64,000 nucleotides of DNA from Prochlorococcus sp. AG-402-C09 (GCA_003279565.1 QCHN01000008.1:1-64000); one strand, 5' to 3'; shown: positions 36,122 through 46,743, counted from the stretch's first letter. Notes: a model not told the origin generated them from the letters alone. Translations and numbers: made by a program.

Positions 36122-37468
36122 ATGAGACAAGCCAAAACTGGGTGGAAATGGGCTGTAGCTTTATTTTCATTACTTTTAACTGTTTTGATATGGCGACAAG
36201 GTTTGCAAGAAAGCTTTGAGAGACCCTCAGTAGCTCCAAAAATTTCATTAATGCAAACTGAGATGGCAGTTTCAGCTTCTTCGTCTTTACCTGAAACAAT
36301 ACAAGATGTACTTTTAGGTTCAGAACCTCAAGAAAAACTTTATCAAGCTCTCAGAGACATTCCTTTGGAACAAATTGAGGATAGACAGAGACTGTTATTA
36401 GCAGCTCTAGAAGAATCTGAGAATGAGCAAAAATTAATCTTGAAGAATGATTTTAATGATACAAGCTTAGAAACGGTTAGAGGCTATATATTAGATAGAC
36501 AAAAAGGTAAGGAAATAGATAAATTTCCTGATTTTGATGAGATTAAATTAGACCCTTTGCTTTATCAAATTTCATGCTCCACTTTAGGATTCACAGATGA
36601 AAAGTGTATTAATCAAAAATATAACTCCCTATCTGCTTTAAGACTTTTAACCTCACAATTACTACCATTTTTTGCTTCTTTTGCAGGATGTATATTATTG
36701 ATTAGGTATGCTTCTATTTTCTTAAGAAAGAAAAATACTCCATGGCCAGAAATGATAGCTCCTCCATTATCATTGATAGATATGGTTCTACTTATTTCTG
36801 GCGGTTTTGTTGTTATAGGTGAAGTTGTTTTCCCCGCGCTAATAATACCAATAACTGATTTATTTTTTAATAATTTATCCTCCCCATTAAAAGAGTCTCT
36901 AAGAGTATTTATTGGTTACTGTTCTATGACTATAGGTCCTTTATTTATAATTAGATATCAATTAATGGGTCTAGTTCCTTCGGGAATTGACGGAGGATGG
37001 TTGCAATGGAAAATCAAACCAATCAAAGAAGGCCTTTTTAAATCAATAAGTGGATGGTTAATGGTTATGCCTTTAGTGCTGCTTATTGGGTGGCTAATGA
37101 ATGAAATTATTGGTGACCAAGGTGGGAGTAATCCATTGTTGGAACTTGTTTTAGGTAGTGATGAAGTTATTCCATTGTTTTTTCTTTTGATTACAACTGT
37201 TGTTTTGGCTCCAGTCTTTGAGGAGTTAGTTTTTAGAGGTATTCTTTTGCCTGTATTGGTGTCTAAAGTCGGCAAAACCAGCGGAGTTTTATTGAGTGCA
37301 TTGATCTTTGCTTTAGCTCATTTAAGTGTAGGGGAATTACCTCCGCTATTCGTTTTAGGAGTTGGTCTTGGTTTAATGAGATTGAGTTCAGGAAGGTTAT
37401 TCCCTTGCGCTCTTATGCATTCTCTTTGGAATGGAGTAACTTTTATTAGCCTGCTTTTAGTAGCTTGA
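36122..37468 (+). CDS. CPBP-family intramembrane protease
   Basis: A 448-residue integral membrane protein of the CPBP/Abi family (MEROPS M79, Rce1-like). The three catalytic motifs sit near the C terminus: EELVFR (EExxxR), FALAH (FxxxH) and HSLWN (HxxxN). At least six membrane segments are visible from about residue 190 on; the first 170 residues have one N-terminal segment (WAVALFSLLLTVLIW) and a soluble helical region. The family includes CAAX prenyl endopeptidases and bacteriocin-immunity proteins. The substrate is unknown. It is divergent from the phosphatase gene. Confidence 0.85.
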   Translation: MRQAKTGWKWAVALFSLLLTVLIWRQGLQESFERPSVAPKISLMQTEMAVSASSSLPETIQDVLLGSEPQEKLYQALRDIPLEQIEDRQRLLLAALEESENEQKLILKNDFNDTSLETVRGYILDRQKGKEIDKFPDFDEIKLDPLLYQISCSTLGFTDEKCINQKYNSLSALRLLTSQLLPFFASFAGCILLIRYASIFLRKKNTPWPEMIAPPLSLIDMVLLISGGFVVIGEVVFPALIIPITDLFFNNLSSPLKESLRVFIGYCSMTIGPLFIIRYQLMGLVPSGIDGGWLQWKIKPIKEGLFKSISGWLMVMPLVLLIGWLMNEIIGDQGGSNPLLELVLGSDEVIPLFFLLITTVVLAPVFEELVFRGILLPVLVSKVGKTSGVLLSALIFALAHLSVGELPPLFVLGVGLGLMRLSSGRLFPCALMHSLWNGVTFISLLLVA

Positions 37469-37552
37469 TATTAAATAAAAAAAACATCAGTATTCCAGCT
37501 CTTGCAGTTGCTTGATCAAGGTGTTTGACTTGAATTACTTTCGAATTTTGAT

Positions 37553-38017
37553 TTGCTTAGTCGCACTCTATATAAACAAAAAGCAGGACAATTTCAACAA
37601 AAGAAGTTGCCTAAGGGATTGTTCAACAGTGTTTTCTCATTAAAACAGGTTCAACGTAAGTTTCCCATTCAAGCTGCTCTTCATATCATTTTAGATGGTG
37701 CATTGGTAGGCGTACTTATTACTGTGTCTATAATGTCATCAGTTGTGCTGCATTCTCAATATTTATGGACTAAGTCTTTTACTCAACTTGAAACCACTAG
37801 AGACTTGAATCGAAGGATATTGGAATCAACTTCAATTCTTGAAAGTTACCTGTTGAAAAGTCAAAAGTTATCTAGATATTTAGTTCCGACTAAAGCGGAA
37901 GACCTTGTATATGTGGACAGACCAAAACCTGAAGAAACTAAAAAATCATTCGATATGACATTTAAAAGTAGACTTCTAGAGAGAATATCTTCTTTTCCCG
38001 TTAAGTCAGGTTATTAA
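37553..38017 (+). CDS. FtsL-like small bitopic protein, just upstream of ftsI
   Basis: A 154-residue protein with a basic cytoplasmic N terminus of about 45 residues, one membrane segment at about 46-67 (LDGALVGVLITVSIMSSVVLH), and then a helical region with coiled-coil potential (FTQLETTRDLNRRILESTSILESYLL). This topology and its place 8 bases upstream of ftsI match FtsL, which joins FtsB and FtsQ in the divisome and is often too divergent to find by sequence. The identification rests on topology and position. The start is a TTG at 37553. Confidence 0.55.
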   Translation: MLSRTLYKQKAGQFQQKKLPKGLFNSVFSLKQVQRKFPIQAALHIILDGALVGVLITVSIMSSVVLHSQYLWTKSFTQLETTRDLNRRILESTSILESYLLKSQKLSRYLVPTKAEDLVYVDRPKPEETKKSFDMTFKSRLLERISSFPVKSGY

Positions 38018-38025
38018 TAATTTTC

Positions 38026-39822
38026 ATGAGAAGTATTAATTCTAGAAAGAAGAGAAAAACTCTTAAAGTAAAAACTCTTTCGCCCTTATCTCAGTCTAGA
38101 TTCCGAATTGTCTTCATTTTATTATGTCTTGGACTTGGAGGCCTTTTTTTAAGAGTAGGTTGGCTTCAATTATTTCAGTCTGGCCAATTAAGAGCTCTAG
38201 CACGCGAAGTTCAAACAGAACAAAAGGATCCTTTGGGAACACGTCGATCTATTTTAGATAGAAATGGAAAACTTGTTGCAATAGACGAGAGACGTTTTAA
38301 GATTTGGGCTCATCCCAGGTATTTTAAGTTTCCTGGTGATTCATCAAGGACAGTTCGTAAACCTCTTGAAGTAGCAAAACTTCTTTCTTTGCCACTATCT
38401 CAAAGTGTTGATGAGATTTTAAATAAATTAGGAAATTATTCTTCAGGAGTAAAACTTGCAGAGGGGATTACACCCGAGAAGGCTAATACAATAAAGAATC
38501 TTGGAATCAGTGGTATTGATTTGGAGGCTTATCCTCAAAGGCTTTATCCTCATGGATCACTTTTTGCAAATGTAGTTGGTTTTTTGGATTTAGATAGAAG
38601 ACCTCAGGCTGGATTGGAATTAAGTTTAGATAGAGATCTCAAACGTCCAGAGAAAACAAGTGTAATTCGAAGAGGAGCGGATGGAACACCTTTACCTATA
38701 GGCGTTCAACGTGGTGTTTTTGATGAGGATCAACTAAGTCTGCAACTTACCTTAGATGTAAGGCTTCAAGAAGTAGCCGTTAAAGAAATAAGTAAGCAAG
38801 TAAAGAAGTGGAATGCAAAAAAAGGTGTGGTAATTGTAATGGATATAGATACAGGAGAACTTCTGGCATTGGCTTCTACACCAACTTATAATCCTAATAA
38901 ATATTGGGATTATTCTCCATCTCTTTTTAAAGAGTGGTCAGTGCAAGAATTATTTGAACCTGGTTCTACTTTTAAGCCAATTAATTTAGCATTGGCATTG
39001 GAGGAGGGAGTTATAAGCTCTAATGGAGAAGTGAATGATGATGGTTTAGTTATAGTTGGAGGATGGCCTCTCTCTAATTGGGATCGAAAGCCTAATGGTA
39101 TATTGACTTTCCCTGAGGTATTACAAGTCTCAAGCAATGTAGGTATGGTTAAGATTATGGATAAAATGAATGCGAGTAATTACTGGCAATGGTTAAAGCG
39201 CTTAGGCATAGATAAAATCCCAGAAACTGATCTTCCCGGAGCAGTTCCTGGGCAAATAAAATCCAAGCAGACTTTTGTAAGGCAACCTATAGAACCTGCG
39301 GTAGCCTCCTTTGGTCAAGGCTTTTCTATTACTCCGCTTAAACTAGCTCAATTGCATGCTTTGCTGGCAAATGGTGGCAGACTTGTTACTCCTCATATAA
39401 CTAAAGGCCTAAAAGGTGATTATGAGTCGTATTTCAATACTCCTCCAAAATCTAAGCAGGTTTTATCCCCTGATGTTACAAAGACTGTTCTTGGATGGAT
39501 GGAAACGGTTGTGTCTTTTTACGATGAAAGTGGTATTGAGGTAAATGTTCCTGGCTATCGAATTGGAGGGAAAACGGGGACGGCACAAAAATCGAAAGAT
39601 GGCTTTAACTATAATTCTAAAATCTGCAGTTTTGTTGCAAGTCTTCCTATCGATGATCCTCGCTATGTCGTTTTAGCAGTTATTGATGAGCCCCAAAAGC
39701 CAAATGCCTATGGCTCAACTGTTGCTCTCCCTGTCGCAAAAAAAATTATTGAGACTTTGCTTGTGATAGAAAAAATCCCTCCAAGTTTTTCTAAAAAAGA
39801 ACATTTAGCTATCAAAAGCTAA
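38026..39822 (+). CDS. ftsI: Cell-division transpeptidase (penicillin-binding protein 2/FtsI)
   Basis: Cross-links septal peptidoglycan. A basic N terminus and one membrane segment at about residues 29-46 (FILLCLGLGGLFLRVGW) anchor it in the plasma membrane. The penicillin-binding motifs are SxxK with the nucleophile in EPGSTFKPIN, SSN in VSSNVGMVK, and KTGTAQ near the C terminus. The dimerisation domain occupies roughly residues 70-230. Length (598 aa) is typical. It follows the FtsL-like gene by 8 bases, which suggests one division operon. Confidence 0.95.
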   Translation: MRSINSRKKRKTLKVKTLSPLSQSRFRIVFILLCLGLGGLFLRVGWLQLFQSGQLRALAREVQTEQKDPLGTRRSILDRNGKLVAIDERRFKIWAHPRYFKFPGDSSRTVRKPLEVAKLLSLPLSQSVDEILNKLGNYSSGVKLAEGITPEKANTIKNLGISGIDLEAYPQRLYPHGSLFANVVGFLDLDRRPQAGLELSLDRDLKRPEKTSVIRRGADGTPLPIGVQRGVFDEDQLSLQLTLDVRLQEVAVKEISKQVKKWNAKKGVVIVMDIDTGELLALASTPTYNPNKYWDYSPSLFKEWSVQELFEPGSTFKPINLALALEEGVISSNGEVNDDGLVIVGGWPLSNWDRKPNGILTFPEVLQVSSNVGMVKIMDKMNASNYWQWLKRLGIDKIPETDLPGAVPGQIKSKQTFVRQPIEPAVASFGQGFSITPLKLAQLHALLANGGRLVTPHITKGLKGDYESYFNTPPKSKQVLSPDVTKTVLGWMETVVSFYDESGIEVNVPGYRIGGKTGTAQKSKDGFNYNSKICSFVASLPIDDPRYVVLAVIDEPQKPNAYGSTVALPVAKKIIETLLVIEKIPPSFSKKEHLAIKS

Positions 39823-39914
39823 GAGATGGCTAAATTTTCTCAAAAGTACTAATTAAGGGGTGAAATCCATAAAAAATATAGCTAGTCTATGACCTAAGAA
39901 AGACGTTTTAAATT

Positions 39915-40913
39915 ATGGAATCCCTTCTTAAACAGCTGTCTTCTATGACTGTGGTAGTGGCAGACACTGGCGATCTTGAAGCGATCAAAAAATTTCACCC
40001 CAGAGACGCTACGACAAACCCTTCTTTAATTCTGGCGGCCGCACAAATCCCTGCTTATCAAAGTTTGATTGATCAAGCACTTATTACTTCAAGAGAAATG
40101 TTAGGGGCCAGTGCCTCCAGTACTGATGTAGTTAAGGAAGCTTTGGATGAACTGTGTGTTGTCTTTGGTAAAGAGATTTTGAAATTAATTCCTGGCCGTG
40201 TTTCAACAGAGGTTGATGCAAGGCTAAGTTTTGATACTGATGCCACTATTGCAAAAGCAAGAAAAATAATTGCTAAATATAATCAGGATGGAATTTCTAA
40301 CGATCGGGTTTTAATCAAAATTGCTTCTACTTGGGAGGGAATCAAAGCTGCTGAGGCATTAGAAAAAGAGAATATTCATTGCAATCTAACTTTATTGTTT
40401 AATTTTTATCAAGCAGTTGCTTGTGCTGAGGCAGGTGTAACGCTTATTTCACCTTTTGTTGGAAGGATTTTAGATTGGTATAAATCTGCTACAGGAAGAG
40501 ATTCTTATCTAGCGACTGAAGATCCAGGCGTCGTTTCTGTTACTAAAATATTTAATTATTTCAAGTCAAATGGTTACAAGACAGAGGTCATGGGAGCAAG
40601 TTTTAGAAATATAGATGAAATAACCGAGCTCGCCGGATGTGATTTGTTGACGATTTCTCCTAAATTACTTCATCAACTTAATGAAACATATTCGGATTTG
40701 CCAATTAAGTTAAATGCACAAAAACCTTTAGTAGTTGAAGAGAAAATTCACTTAGATCAGACATCTTTTGAACTAATGATGGCTGGAGATAAAATGGCCA
40801 CGGAAAAACTTGATGAAGGAATTAGTGGTTTTAGTAAAGCAATTGATAAATTGGAGAATCAATTGAACGAAAGACTTGAGTTGATTGAAGGAGGAATTGC
40901 CTTAACTCTTTGA
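39915..40913 (+). CDS. tal: Transaldolase
   Basis: Transfers a dihydroxyacetone unit in the pentose phosphate pathway. Family blocks are [13 protein letters not shown] and [10 protein letters not shown] at the N terminus, the Schiff-base lysine in [12 protein letters not shown] at about residue 135, and [32 protein letters not shown]. Length (332 aa) is normal. Marine picocyanobacterial phages carry a distant transaldolase, but nothing suggests phage origin here. The last 12 bases overlap the 3' end of the convergent flavoprotein gene. Confidence 0.96.
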   Translation: MESLLKQLSSMTVVVADTGDLEAIKKFHPRDATTNPSLILAAAQIPAYQSLIDQALITSREMLGASASSTDVVKEALDELCVVFGKEILKLIPGRVSTEVDARLSFDTDATIAKARKIIAKYNQDGISNDRVLIKIASTWEGIKAAEALEKENIHCNLTLLFNFYQAVACAEAGVTLISPFVGRILDWYKSATGRDSYLATEDPGVVSVTKIFNYFKSNGYKTEVMGASFRNIDEITELAGCDLLTISPKLLHQLNETYSDLPIKLNAQKPLVVEEKIHLDQTSFELMMAGDKMATEKLDEGISGFSKAIDKLENQLNERLELIEGGIALTL

Positions 40914-42047
40914 GCTTTGATTTTGAAGGAGTAATCTCTTGATCACTCTTTTTGCAATGTCTTCATAACTCATCTCACCTGAAAGAATTTGTGCAATTCT
41001 TTTTGGAGCTGTACGCCTTTTTACACCTAATTGGTATCCTACTTTAGGAAAACGATAGAAAACCTGAGAAATTCTTTTGCCCCAAGCCATCGAATTTCCC
41101 CAATTTCTTTGCATTGTTTTTGTGTATGCATCTAAGGAATTGACTTCTCCATCCAGCCAATAAATAAGGTTTTTTGCAGCTTCAAACCCACTTATGAGCG
41201 CGGGCCTTAATCCCTCTGCCAAAAAGGGATCACATAATGAGGCAGCATCTCCAATTAGTAGAATTCCTTCTCCGTTTAATTTATAATGACCATTCCATAT
41301 TCTTAATTTTTTTTCACGACCAATTACCTCAGAAGGGTCAAACCCTAAATCGGGAAGAAAGGATTCAAGTATTTCATTAACTGGAATTGAATTTTTATTA
41401 TCTAGAAAAGTTCCTATCCCAATATTTACTTCATTGCTTAATGGAAAGGCCCATGCAAAACCATTCTTAACTAAGCCGAATTCGAATCTAGCCGTTTCAC
41501 CCCTTAAATTCCCCTTCCTTTTAATTCTTCCTGAGAAAGTTGATGCAAATTTTTGTTGATTTGGACCTAAATTAAAAGTTTTGGGCCATGGTGATTGAGA
41601 TCCATCAGCAATAACAACTGCTTTTGCCTCTATTTGTCTCCCATCAAGAGCTGTAATTTGCCAAATATTAGATATTTTTTTTATATCGACTACATTAAAA
41701 GTAGATAATAAATTACAAGAAGAATTTAGTGCTTGATCTAATAGGAATGAATCGAGTTTTTCACGCTTGACTATCCAAAAAGGAGAAGATCCAGAAAGCT
41801 CAGCGACTACTTTGTCTGTATTGCACCAACTAAATTCTACATTTGTTATTACTTCATCAACTATTGGTAAAAGTTTAAAAGGAAACAAATTTTGCACTGC
41901 AGCAGACATCCCACCACTGCAGGTTCTCTCTAGAGAGGAGATATTTTTTTCAAGAATACATACATTTTTACCTTTAGTAGCTAAATGGTATGCCGCACAA
42001 GTGCCTGATGCTCCCCCTCCAATAATGGCAACATCTATGACGGTCAA
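40902..42047 (-). CDS. Geranylgeranyl-reductase-family FAD oxidoreductase
   Basis: A 381-residue flavoprotein. FAD binding is shown by [18 protein letters not shown] at about residues 6-23, the acidic residue in CILEK, VVIADGS, and [21 protein letters not shown] near residue 265. The last two match the geranylgeranyl-reductase family, which includes ChlP and archaeal lipid reductases. It is not the usual long ChlP, so the substrate is unknown; prenyl saturation for chlorophyll or quinones is possible. The apparent TTG start shares four bases with the frr stop (TTGA on the minus strand, 42044-42047), so translation is probably coupled. Confidence 0.85.
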   Translation of the reverse strand: MTVIDVAIIGGGASGTCAAYHLATKGKNVCILEKNISSLERTCSGGMSAAVQNLFPFKLLPIVDEVITNVEFSWCNTDKVVAELSGSSPFWIVKREKLDSFLLDQALNSSCNLLSTFNVVDIKKISNIWQITALDGRQIEAKAVVIADGSQSPWPKTFNLGPNQQKFASTFSGRIKRKGNLRGETARFEFGLVKNGFAWAFPLSNEVNIGIGTFLDNKNSIPVNEILESFLPDLGFDPSEVIGREKKLRIWNGHYKLNGEGILLIGDAASLCDPFLAEGLRPALISGFEAAKNLIYWLDGEVNSLDAYTKTMQRNWGNSMAWGKRISQVFYRFPKVGYQLGVKRRTAPKRIAQILSGEMSYEDIAKRVIKRLLLQNQSSKS

Positions 42048-42592
42048 ACTTTTAAAATCTCAGCTTCTTTTTCAGAAAGTTTTTTTTCAATATCTTTAAT
42101 AAAATTATCCGTCTCTTTCTGAATTGTTTCTTGCTCATCTCTGCTTTGATCTTCGGAAAGATCTCCATCCTTTTCAGATTTTTTGACTCTCTCTATTGCG
42201 TCACGGCGTATATTCCTTAGGGCAACTTTTCCTTCCTCTGCATATTTAGATGCGAGTTTGCAAAATTCTTTTCTACGCTCCTCAGTTAAAGGTGGAACAT
42301 TGATACGAATTATCTTACCGTCATTGTTTGGAGTGAAACCTAGATCACTTGTGGCAATCGCTTTTTCAATGGAAGCTAATGAGCCCAAGTCGAAGGGTTG
42401 AATTGCTATCGTTTGAGAGTCAGGAGTACTGATAGTTGCAAGTGACTTTAATGGTGTGTCGGCTCCGTAGTATTCGACTGATATTCTGTCTAATAAAGAC
42501 GTATTGGCTCTTCCCGTCCTGATGGTATTAAAGTTCCTTTGAGCTGCTTCAACAGATTTACTCATTGTGGTTTTTAGCTCTTGGTTTGACAT
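42044..42592 (-). CDS. frr: Ribosome recycling factor
   Basis: Splits post-termination ribosomes together with EF-G. The 182 residues follow the family closely: [22 protein letters not shown] near the N terminus, [41 protein letters not shown], and the C-terminal helical part [13 protein letters not shown]. No changes in conserved arginines are seen. It lies 52 bases downstream of pyrH, the order usual in bacteria, and its stop overlaps the next gene start. Confidence 0.97.
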   Translation of the reverse strand: MSNQELKTTMSKSVEAAQRNFNTIRTGRANTSLLDRISVEYYGADTPLKSLATISTPDSQTIAIQPFDLGSLASIEKAIATSDLGFTPNNDGKIIRINVPPLTEERRKEFCKLASKYAEEGKVALRNIRRDAIERVKKSEKDGDLSEDQSRDEQETIQKETDNFIKDIEKKLSEKEAEILKV

Positions 42593-42644
42593 TTAGAAAA
42601 AAGTTATTGCGAATTGATTATCAAGAAGGTTGAAAAATCTAGTA

Positions 42645-43358
42645 TTAACTGGAATTAGATATTCTTGATCCAATTGGTTCGCCAGAAATAGCCTTAGCAA
42701 TATTCCCAGGTTGGAAAATATTAAAAACAACAATAGGGATTTTATTATCTTTGCAAAGAGCAATAGCAGTGCTATCCATTACTCCTATTTCGTTGGCTAA
42801 TACATCTTGAAAAGTAAGATTGTCATATTTGACAGCATCAGAGAATTTCTTTGGATCTCGATCATAAACCCCATCAACTTTCGTAGCTTTGAAAACAACT
42901 TCTGCGTTAATTTCAGCGGCCCTAAGAGCAGCAGTGGTATCAGTTGTGAAAAATGGATTACCGCACCCACCTCCAAAAACTACTACTCTCCCCTTCTCAA
43001 GATGTCTTATTGCTCTTCTTCTTATGTATGGTTCCGCAATCTGTTGCATGTCAATAGCAGATTGAACTCTTGTGGGTACTCCAGCTCTTTCTAATCCATC
43101 TTGAAGTGTGATTGCATTCATTACGGTTGCAAGCATTCCTACATAGTCAGCAGTGGCTCTATCCATGCCTGCCGCGGATCCTTTTAGACCTCTGAAAATA
43201 TTTCCACCGCCAACAACAATTGCTATTTGAGTACCATTTTCAACCACTTTTGAAACATCTTTGGCAATAGATTGAACAATTTCAGGATCAATTCCATAAG
43301 GTTTTTCTCCCATAAGAGCTTCACCACTGAGTTTTATAAGTGCTCTAGAGTATGTCAT
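42645..43358 (-). CDS. pyrH: UMP kinase
   Basis: Phosphorylates UMP to UDP. The hexameric amino-acid-kinase-fold enzyme is identified by [22 protein letters not shown] at the start, [34 protein letters not shown] and [26 protein letters not shown] chose the ATG at 43358 (237 residues); the frame opens 10 codons earlier with a less likely start. Bacterial UMP kinases are usually activated by GTP and inhibited by UTP, which is family knowledge. frr follows on the same strand. Confidence 0.97.
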   Translation of the reverse strand: MTYSRALIKLSGEALMGEKPYGIDPEIVQSIAKDVSKVVENGTQIAIVVGGGNIFRGLKGSAAGMDRATADYVGMLATVMNAITLQDGLERAGVPTRVQSAIDMQQIAEPYIRRRAIRHLEKGRVVVFGGGCGNPFFTTDTTAALRAAEINAEVVFKATKVDGVYDRDPKKFSDAVKYDNLTFQDVLANEIGVMDSTAIALCKDNKIPIVVFNIFQPGNIAKAISGEPIGSRISNSS

Positions 43359-43455
43359 TAAAAATTCATAACAATTTGACAGTAGCAAGTCTTGGGAGAA
43401 CGTCTTGATATCTGTATTGGATCCCTTGCGATGGAAATATTTTCAAGTTTATAGA

Positions 43456-44148
43456 TTAATATTCTATTCCTTCTTGAGCTTTTACTCCCTGCTCTCTAAA
43501 GGGATGATGGATTAATTTCATTTCTGTCACAAGATCAGCTGAATCGATTAATTTTTCTGAAGCTCCTCTTCCAGTTAAGACTACATGCGTAAGCTCTGGG
43601 CGCAAATTTATGCCATTTATAATTTCATCTTCATCTATATATCCAAGTTTTATTGCAATAATGATTTCGTCTAAAATTATAAGTTTAAAATTAGGGTCTC
43701 TTAAATAAGAGACCGCTTTTCTCCAACTTGACTTAACTAAATTTATATCTTTATTTCTATCTTGTGTTTCCCAGGTGAACCCTTCCCCGCATGCATGAAA
43801 TTTTAATTTGTCCCCAAATATTTTCAAAGCTAATGATTCACCTGGCTCCCATCCACCTTTGATAAATTGAATTATTGCAACTTTGTGGTTATGACCAATA
43901 GTTCTTAATCCCATCCCAAGCGCTGCTGTCGTTTTACCTTTCCCCTGCCCAGTGTTGATAATTATTAGACCTTTTTCTTTAGTTCTTTCTTTTAATCTTT
44001 GTGTTTGAAGTTCTTTTCTTTTTTTCATCCTTTCTCGATATTTTTCCTCAGTGATATTTGGAATTAAATTACCACCCATGCCTATTTTTTCTGCACTTTT
44101 ATCTAGATTATTAAGTCTTGAATCTTCTTTAGGAATTTTATTTTTCAT
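43456..44148 (-). CDS. cobO: Cob(I)yrinic acid a,c-diamide adenosyltransferase
   Basis: Attaches the adenosyl ligand to cobalt in corrinoid synthesis. The P-loop GQGKGKTTAALGMGLRTIGH (about residues 68-87), the IIQFIKGGWEPGE motif, the FKLIILDEIIIAIK Walker B region, and HVVLTGRGASEKLIDSADLVTEMKLIHHPF near the C terminus are all characteristic of CobO/BtuR. The N-terminal 60 residues are lysine-rich and more variable. It is separated from pyrH by 67 bases (to the chosen pyrH start, 97) and from the recombinase gene by 80 bases. Confidence 0.95.
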   Translation of the reverse strand: MKNKIPKEDSRLNNLDKSAEKIGMGGNLIPNITEEKYRERMKKRKELQTQRLKERTKEKGLIIINTGQGKGKTTAALGMGLRTIGHNHKVAIIQFIKGGWEPGESLALKIFGDKLKFHACGEGFTWETQDRNKDINLVKSSWRKAVSYLRDPNFKLIILDEIIIAIKLGYIDEDEIINGINLRPELTHVVLTGRGASEKLIDSADLVTEMKLIHHPFREQGVKAQEGIEY

Positions 44149-44228
44149 TTCTTTAGATTAGATTATATAAGTGAATAAAGAATAATTTATAGGAATGATA
44201 TAGCTATAAATATTAATTTTTCTTCTTG

Positions 44229-45392
44229 TTAATATTTGACCCTAGATAGTGCACTATCAACAGCGATTTGCTGATCTCTTCTTGTTATCCAATGATGATA
44301 GGTCTTTGTATGTATTGACACTGAGTGTCCCATCATTTTTGCAGCTACAGTATTTGGTAGGCCAATTAATATTGTTCTTACTGCCCATGCATGTCTTAAA
44401 TCATAGGGGGTAAAAGATATTTTATATCTTCTAAATTGTTCAGATACTCTTCTTCCGATATGTTGGAGAGTTGTATTTTTTAGATCTGTTTTAATATCAG
44501 GGAGTAAATTTGAAGTATCATTTATGTTGTCTAGCTCAAATAAACCAACCCATTCAGGATGAAATGGCCAAACTTGATGCTCGCCTGTTTTTGTATTTGG
44601 GAAAACCCGAAGAATTTTATCCCCACCTTTTTTTAAACAAGATAAGTCATTAAAAAAGACTTCATGGTTTCTAAGGCCATAGGTTGCCATTAACCCAAAA
44701 ACAAATCTCCATTTTGGATTTGGTATTAATTGAAAGCTATTAATAATTTCTTCATCACTGGGTAATACTCTGAAATTAGATTCGTGAATTCCATAACCAC
44801 TTTGAAGTTGCTTCCAGTTCTCTGGTAGCTCTAATTTAAGGTGTCTAGCTAGAGCACTTAAAGCAATTCCACATTGTTGTCTGCTCCTTGAATTTTTTTT
44901 GTAACTTAAAAGGATTTTAAGGAGAAGCTCTTCGTTTAATTTAAGAGTAGATTTATGACTTACTCCAATTAATCTATTCAAATAAGGTTTGTAAGCAGAT
45001 TGCCATGTACTGATCATTCCTGCGGGTGATTTGCTCCTAGAAGTATCAGAGAAAAATTTTCTTTTAAAGCTCTCAATTTCATCGCTTACTATTGTTTTAT
45101 TAGCCTTTGTTGATGAGATGGCTTTTTCCCTAATCCAATTAGACCAGCAAAATTGATTTTTTTTAAGTTGAAAATCTATTAATTCTACAGCTTTTCTAGC
45201 CTCTTCTAAACCGTTAAAGTTGTATGGAAGTTTAAGACTTATTCTTTGAACTTTAGAAAGATTTTGAGATTTCTTATCCGGTAAAGAACCTCTAATGTTT
45301 AAAACTTTACCTCTTTTCTCAATTCTTAGATTGATTCCCTTTGATTCAAGGTCTTGATTGATATCTATTAACTTTTGATTCTCGTCCATCAT
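44229..45392 (-). CDS. Tyrosine recombinase/integrase-family protein
   Basis: A 387-residue protein with a C-terminal tyrosine-recombinase domain. Catalytic residues by position are R241 (TYGLRNHEV), K268 (NTKTG), R333 and H334 in PYDLRHAW, H356 (MMGHS) and the nucleophile Y365 (TKTYHHW). The first histidine of box II is Tyr330, a substitution also seen in some integrases. The N-terminal arm-binding and core-binding regions are long and lysine-rich. No tRNA, attachment repeat or phage gene lies beside it, and it is packed between cobO and hemH, so it looks like a resident gene and not an active island. Confidence 0.85.
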   Translation of the reverse strand: MMDENQKLIDINQDLESKGINLRIEKRGKVLNIRGSLPDKKSQNLSKVQRISLKLPYNFNGLEEARKAVELIDFQLKKNQFCWSNWIREKAISSTKANKTIVSDEIESFKRKFFSDTSRSKSPAGMISTWQSAYKPYLNRLIGVSHKSTLKLNEELLLKILLSYKKNSRSRQQCGIALSALARHLKLELPENWKQLQSGYGIHESNFRVLPSDEEIINSFQLIPNPKWRFVFGLMATYGLRNHEVFFNDLSCLKKGGDKILRVFPNTKTGEHQVWPFHPEWVGLFELDNINDTSNLLPDIKTDLKNTTLQHIGRRVSEQFRRYKISFTPYDLRHAWAVRTILIGLPNTVAAKMMGHSVSIHTKTYHHWITRRDQQIAVDSALSRVKY

Positions 45393-45460
45393 CCTGTAAA
45401 TTTAGTTAGCTTTACCTTGAGAAAGGTTTGTATAACCTTTTATAAGGAGTTTTATCTGAA

Positions 45461-46636
45461 ATGGCTCGGGTTGGTGTCCTCTTATTAAATCTCGGAGGTC
45501 CTGAGAGGATTAAGGATGTTGGACCATTTTTATATAATCTATTTTCTGATCCAGAAATAATTCGTTTACCAGTTCGTGCTTTTCAAAAACCTCTGGCTTG
45601 GCTTATAAGCTTATTAAGAAGTAGCAAGTCACAAGAGGCTTACAGATCGATTGGAGGTGGATCACCCTTGCGTCGTATCACCGAGCAGCAGGCAAGAGAA
45701 CTTCAGAGTTATCTTAGAAATATCGGAATAGACGCTACAACATATGTTGCGATGAGGTATTGGCATCCATTTACTGAGTCAGCCGTAGCGGATATGAAGG
45801 CTGACGGTGTTAGTGAAGTTGTTGTTTTACCTCTTTATCCTCATTTTTCTATAAGTACAAGTGGATCAAGTTTTAGAGAATTGAAAAGGTTAAGAGATGG
45901 CGACTCTGAATTTGATAAATTATCAATTCGTTGTATTCGTAGCTGGTTTGATCATCCAGCCTATGTGTCCTCAATGGCTGAACTAATCAAGAAACAAATC
46001 TTAGCTTGTGATTTGCCCCAAGAGGCCCACGTTTTTTTTACTGCACATGGTGTTCCTAAAAGTTATGTAGAAGAAGCGGGAGATCCATATCAAGATCAAA
46101 TACAAAACTGTTCACTTTTGATTATTGACCAGCTTGAAAATTCGCTTGGATTCACTAATTCATTCTCACTTGCATATCAAAGTCGAGTGGGTCCCGAAGA
46201 GTGGCTAAAACCATATACCGAAGAAGTATTAGAAAAACTTGGAAAATCCGGTGTTAAGGAACTTGTCGTGGTCCCAATAAGTTTTGTTAGTGAACATATT
46301 GAAACACTCCAAGAGATTGATATTGAGTACAAAGAAATTGCTCATAAAAATGGAGTTGTTCATTTCAAAAGAGTTCCAGCACTTGATACGTACCCGCTGT
46401 TTATTGAAGGATTGGCTGATCTGGTCTCCTCTTGCTTAAACGGTGAAGGGATTAGTTTGGAGGAAGCATCGAAATTGCCAGAAAGAGTAAAACTTTACCC
46501 TCAAGAGAAATGGCAGTGGGGATGGAATAATAGCTCTGAAGTTTGGAATGGAAGAGTTGCAATGATTGTTTTTCTTTGTTTTTTGATGGAATTAATAATA
46601 GGTGATGGACCTTTGCACCAAATAGGACTGCTGTAA
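45461..46636 (+). CDS. hemH: Ferrochelatase with C-terminal chlorophyll-binding-like segment
   Basis: Inserts iron into protoporphyrin IX. The catalytic core runs from [24 protein letters not shown] through the His motif [18 protein letters not shown] (about residue 194) to [22 protein letters not shown]. After residue about 340, a linker leads to a membrane helix with the light-harvesting motif [19 protein letters not shown], as in cyanobacterial and plastid ferrochelatase II. This tail is thought to tie the enzyme to chlorophyll supply; that is family knowledge. Length (391 aa) is as expected. Divergent from the recombinase gene. Confidence 0.96.
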   Translation: MARVGVLLLNLGGPERIKDVGPFLYNLFSDPEIIRLPVRAFQKPLAWLISLLRSSKSQEAYRSIGGGSPLRRITEQQARELQSYLRNIGIDATTYVAMRYWHPFTESAVADMKADGVSEVVVLPLYPHFSISTSGSSFRELKRLRDGDSEFDKLSIRCIRSWFDHPAYVSSMAELIKKQILACDLPQEAHVFFTAHGVPKSYVEEAGDPYQDQIQNCSLLIIDQLENSLGFTNSFSLAYQSRVGPEEWLKPYTEEVLEKLGKSGVKELVVVPISFVSEHIETLQEIDIEYKEIAHKNGVVHFKRVPALDTYPLFIEGLADLVSSCLNGEGISLEEASKLPERVKLYPQEKWQWGWNNSSEVWNGRVAMIVFLCFLMELIIGDGPLHQIGLL

Positions 46637-46743
46637 AGAGTTAAAATATCTATTTAGTCTTAATTAATTTGATAATCTAATAGTATTTAAAACTTAGAGA
46701 ATTTAATTAAATCTTTGCTTAATTTAGATTAATTGAAACTAAG

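Noticed and set aside
36958-37275. 105-codon open frame antisense to the CPBP protease gene
   Set aside because: Lies wholly within a well-supported membrane protein gene and has low-complexity content.
44229-45392. Mobile island or prophage around the tyrosine recombinase
   Set aside because: No phage genes, tRNA, direct repeats or change in base composition were seen; flanking genes are core metabolism.
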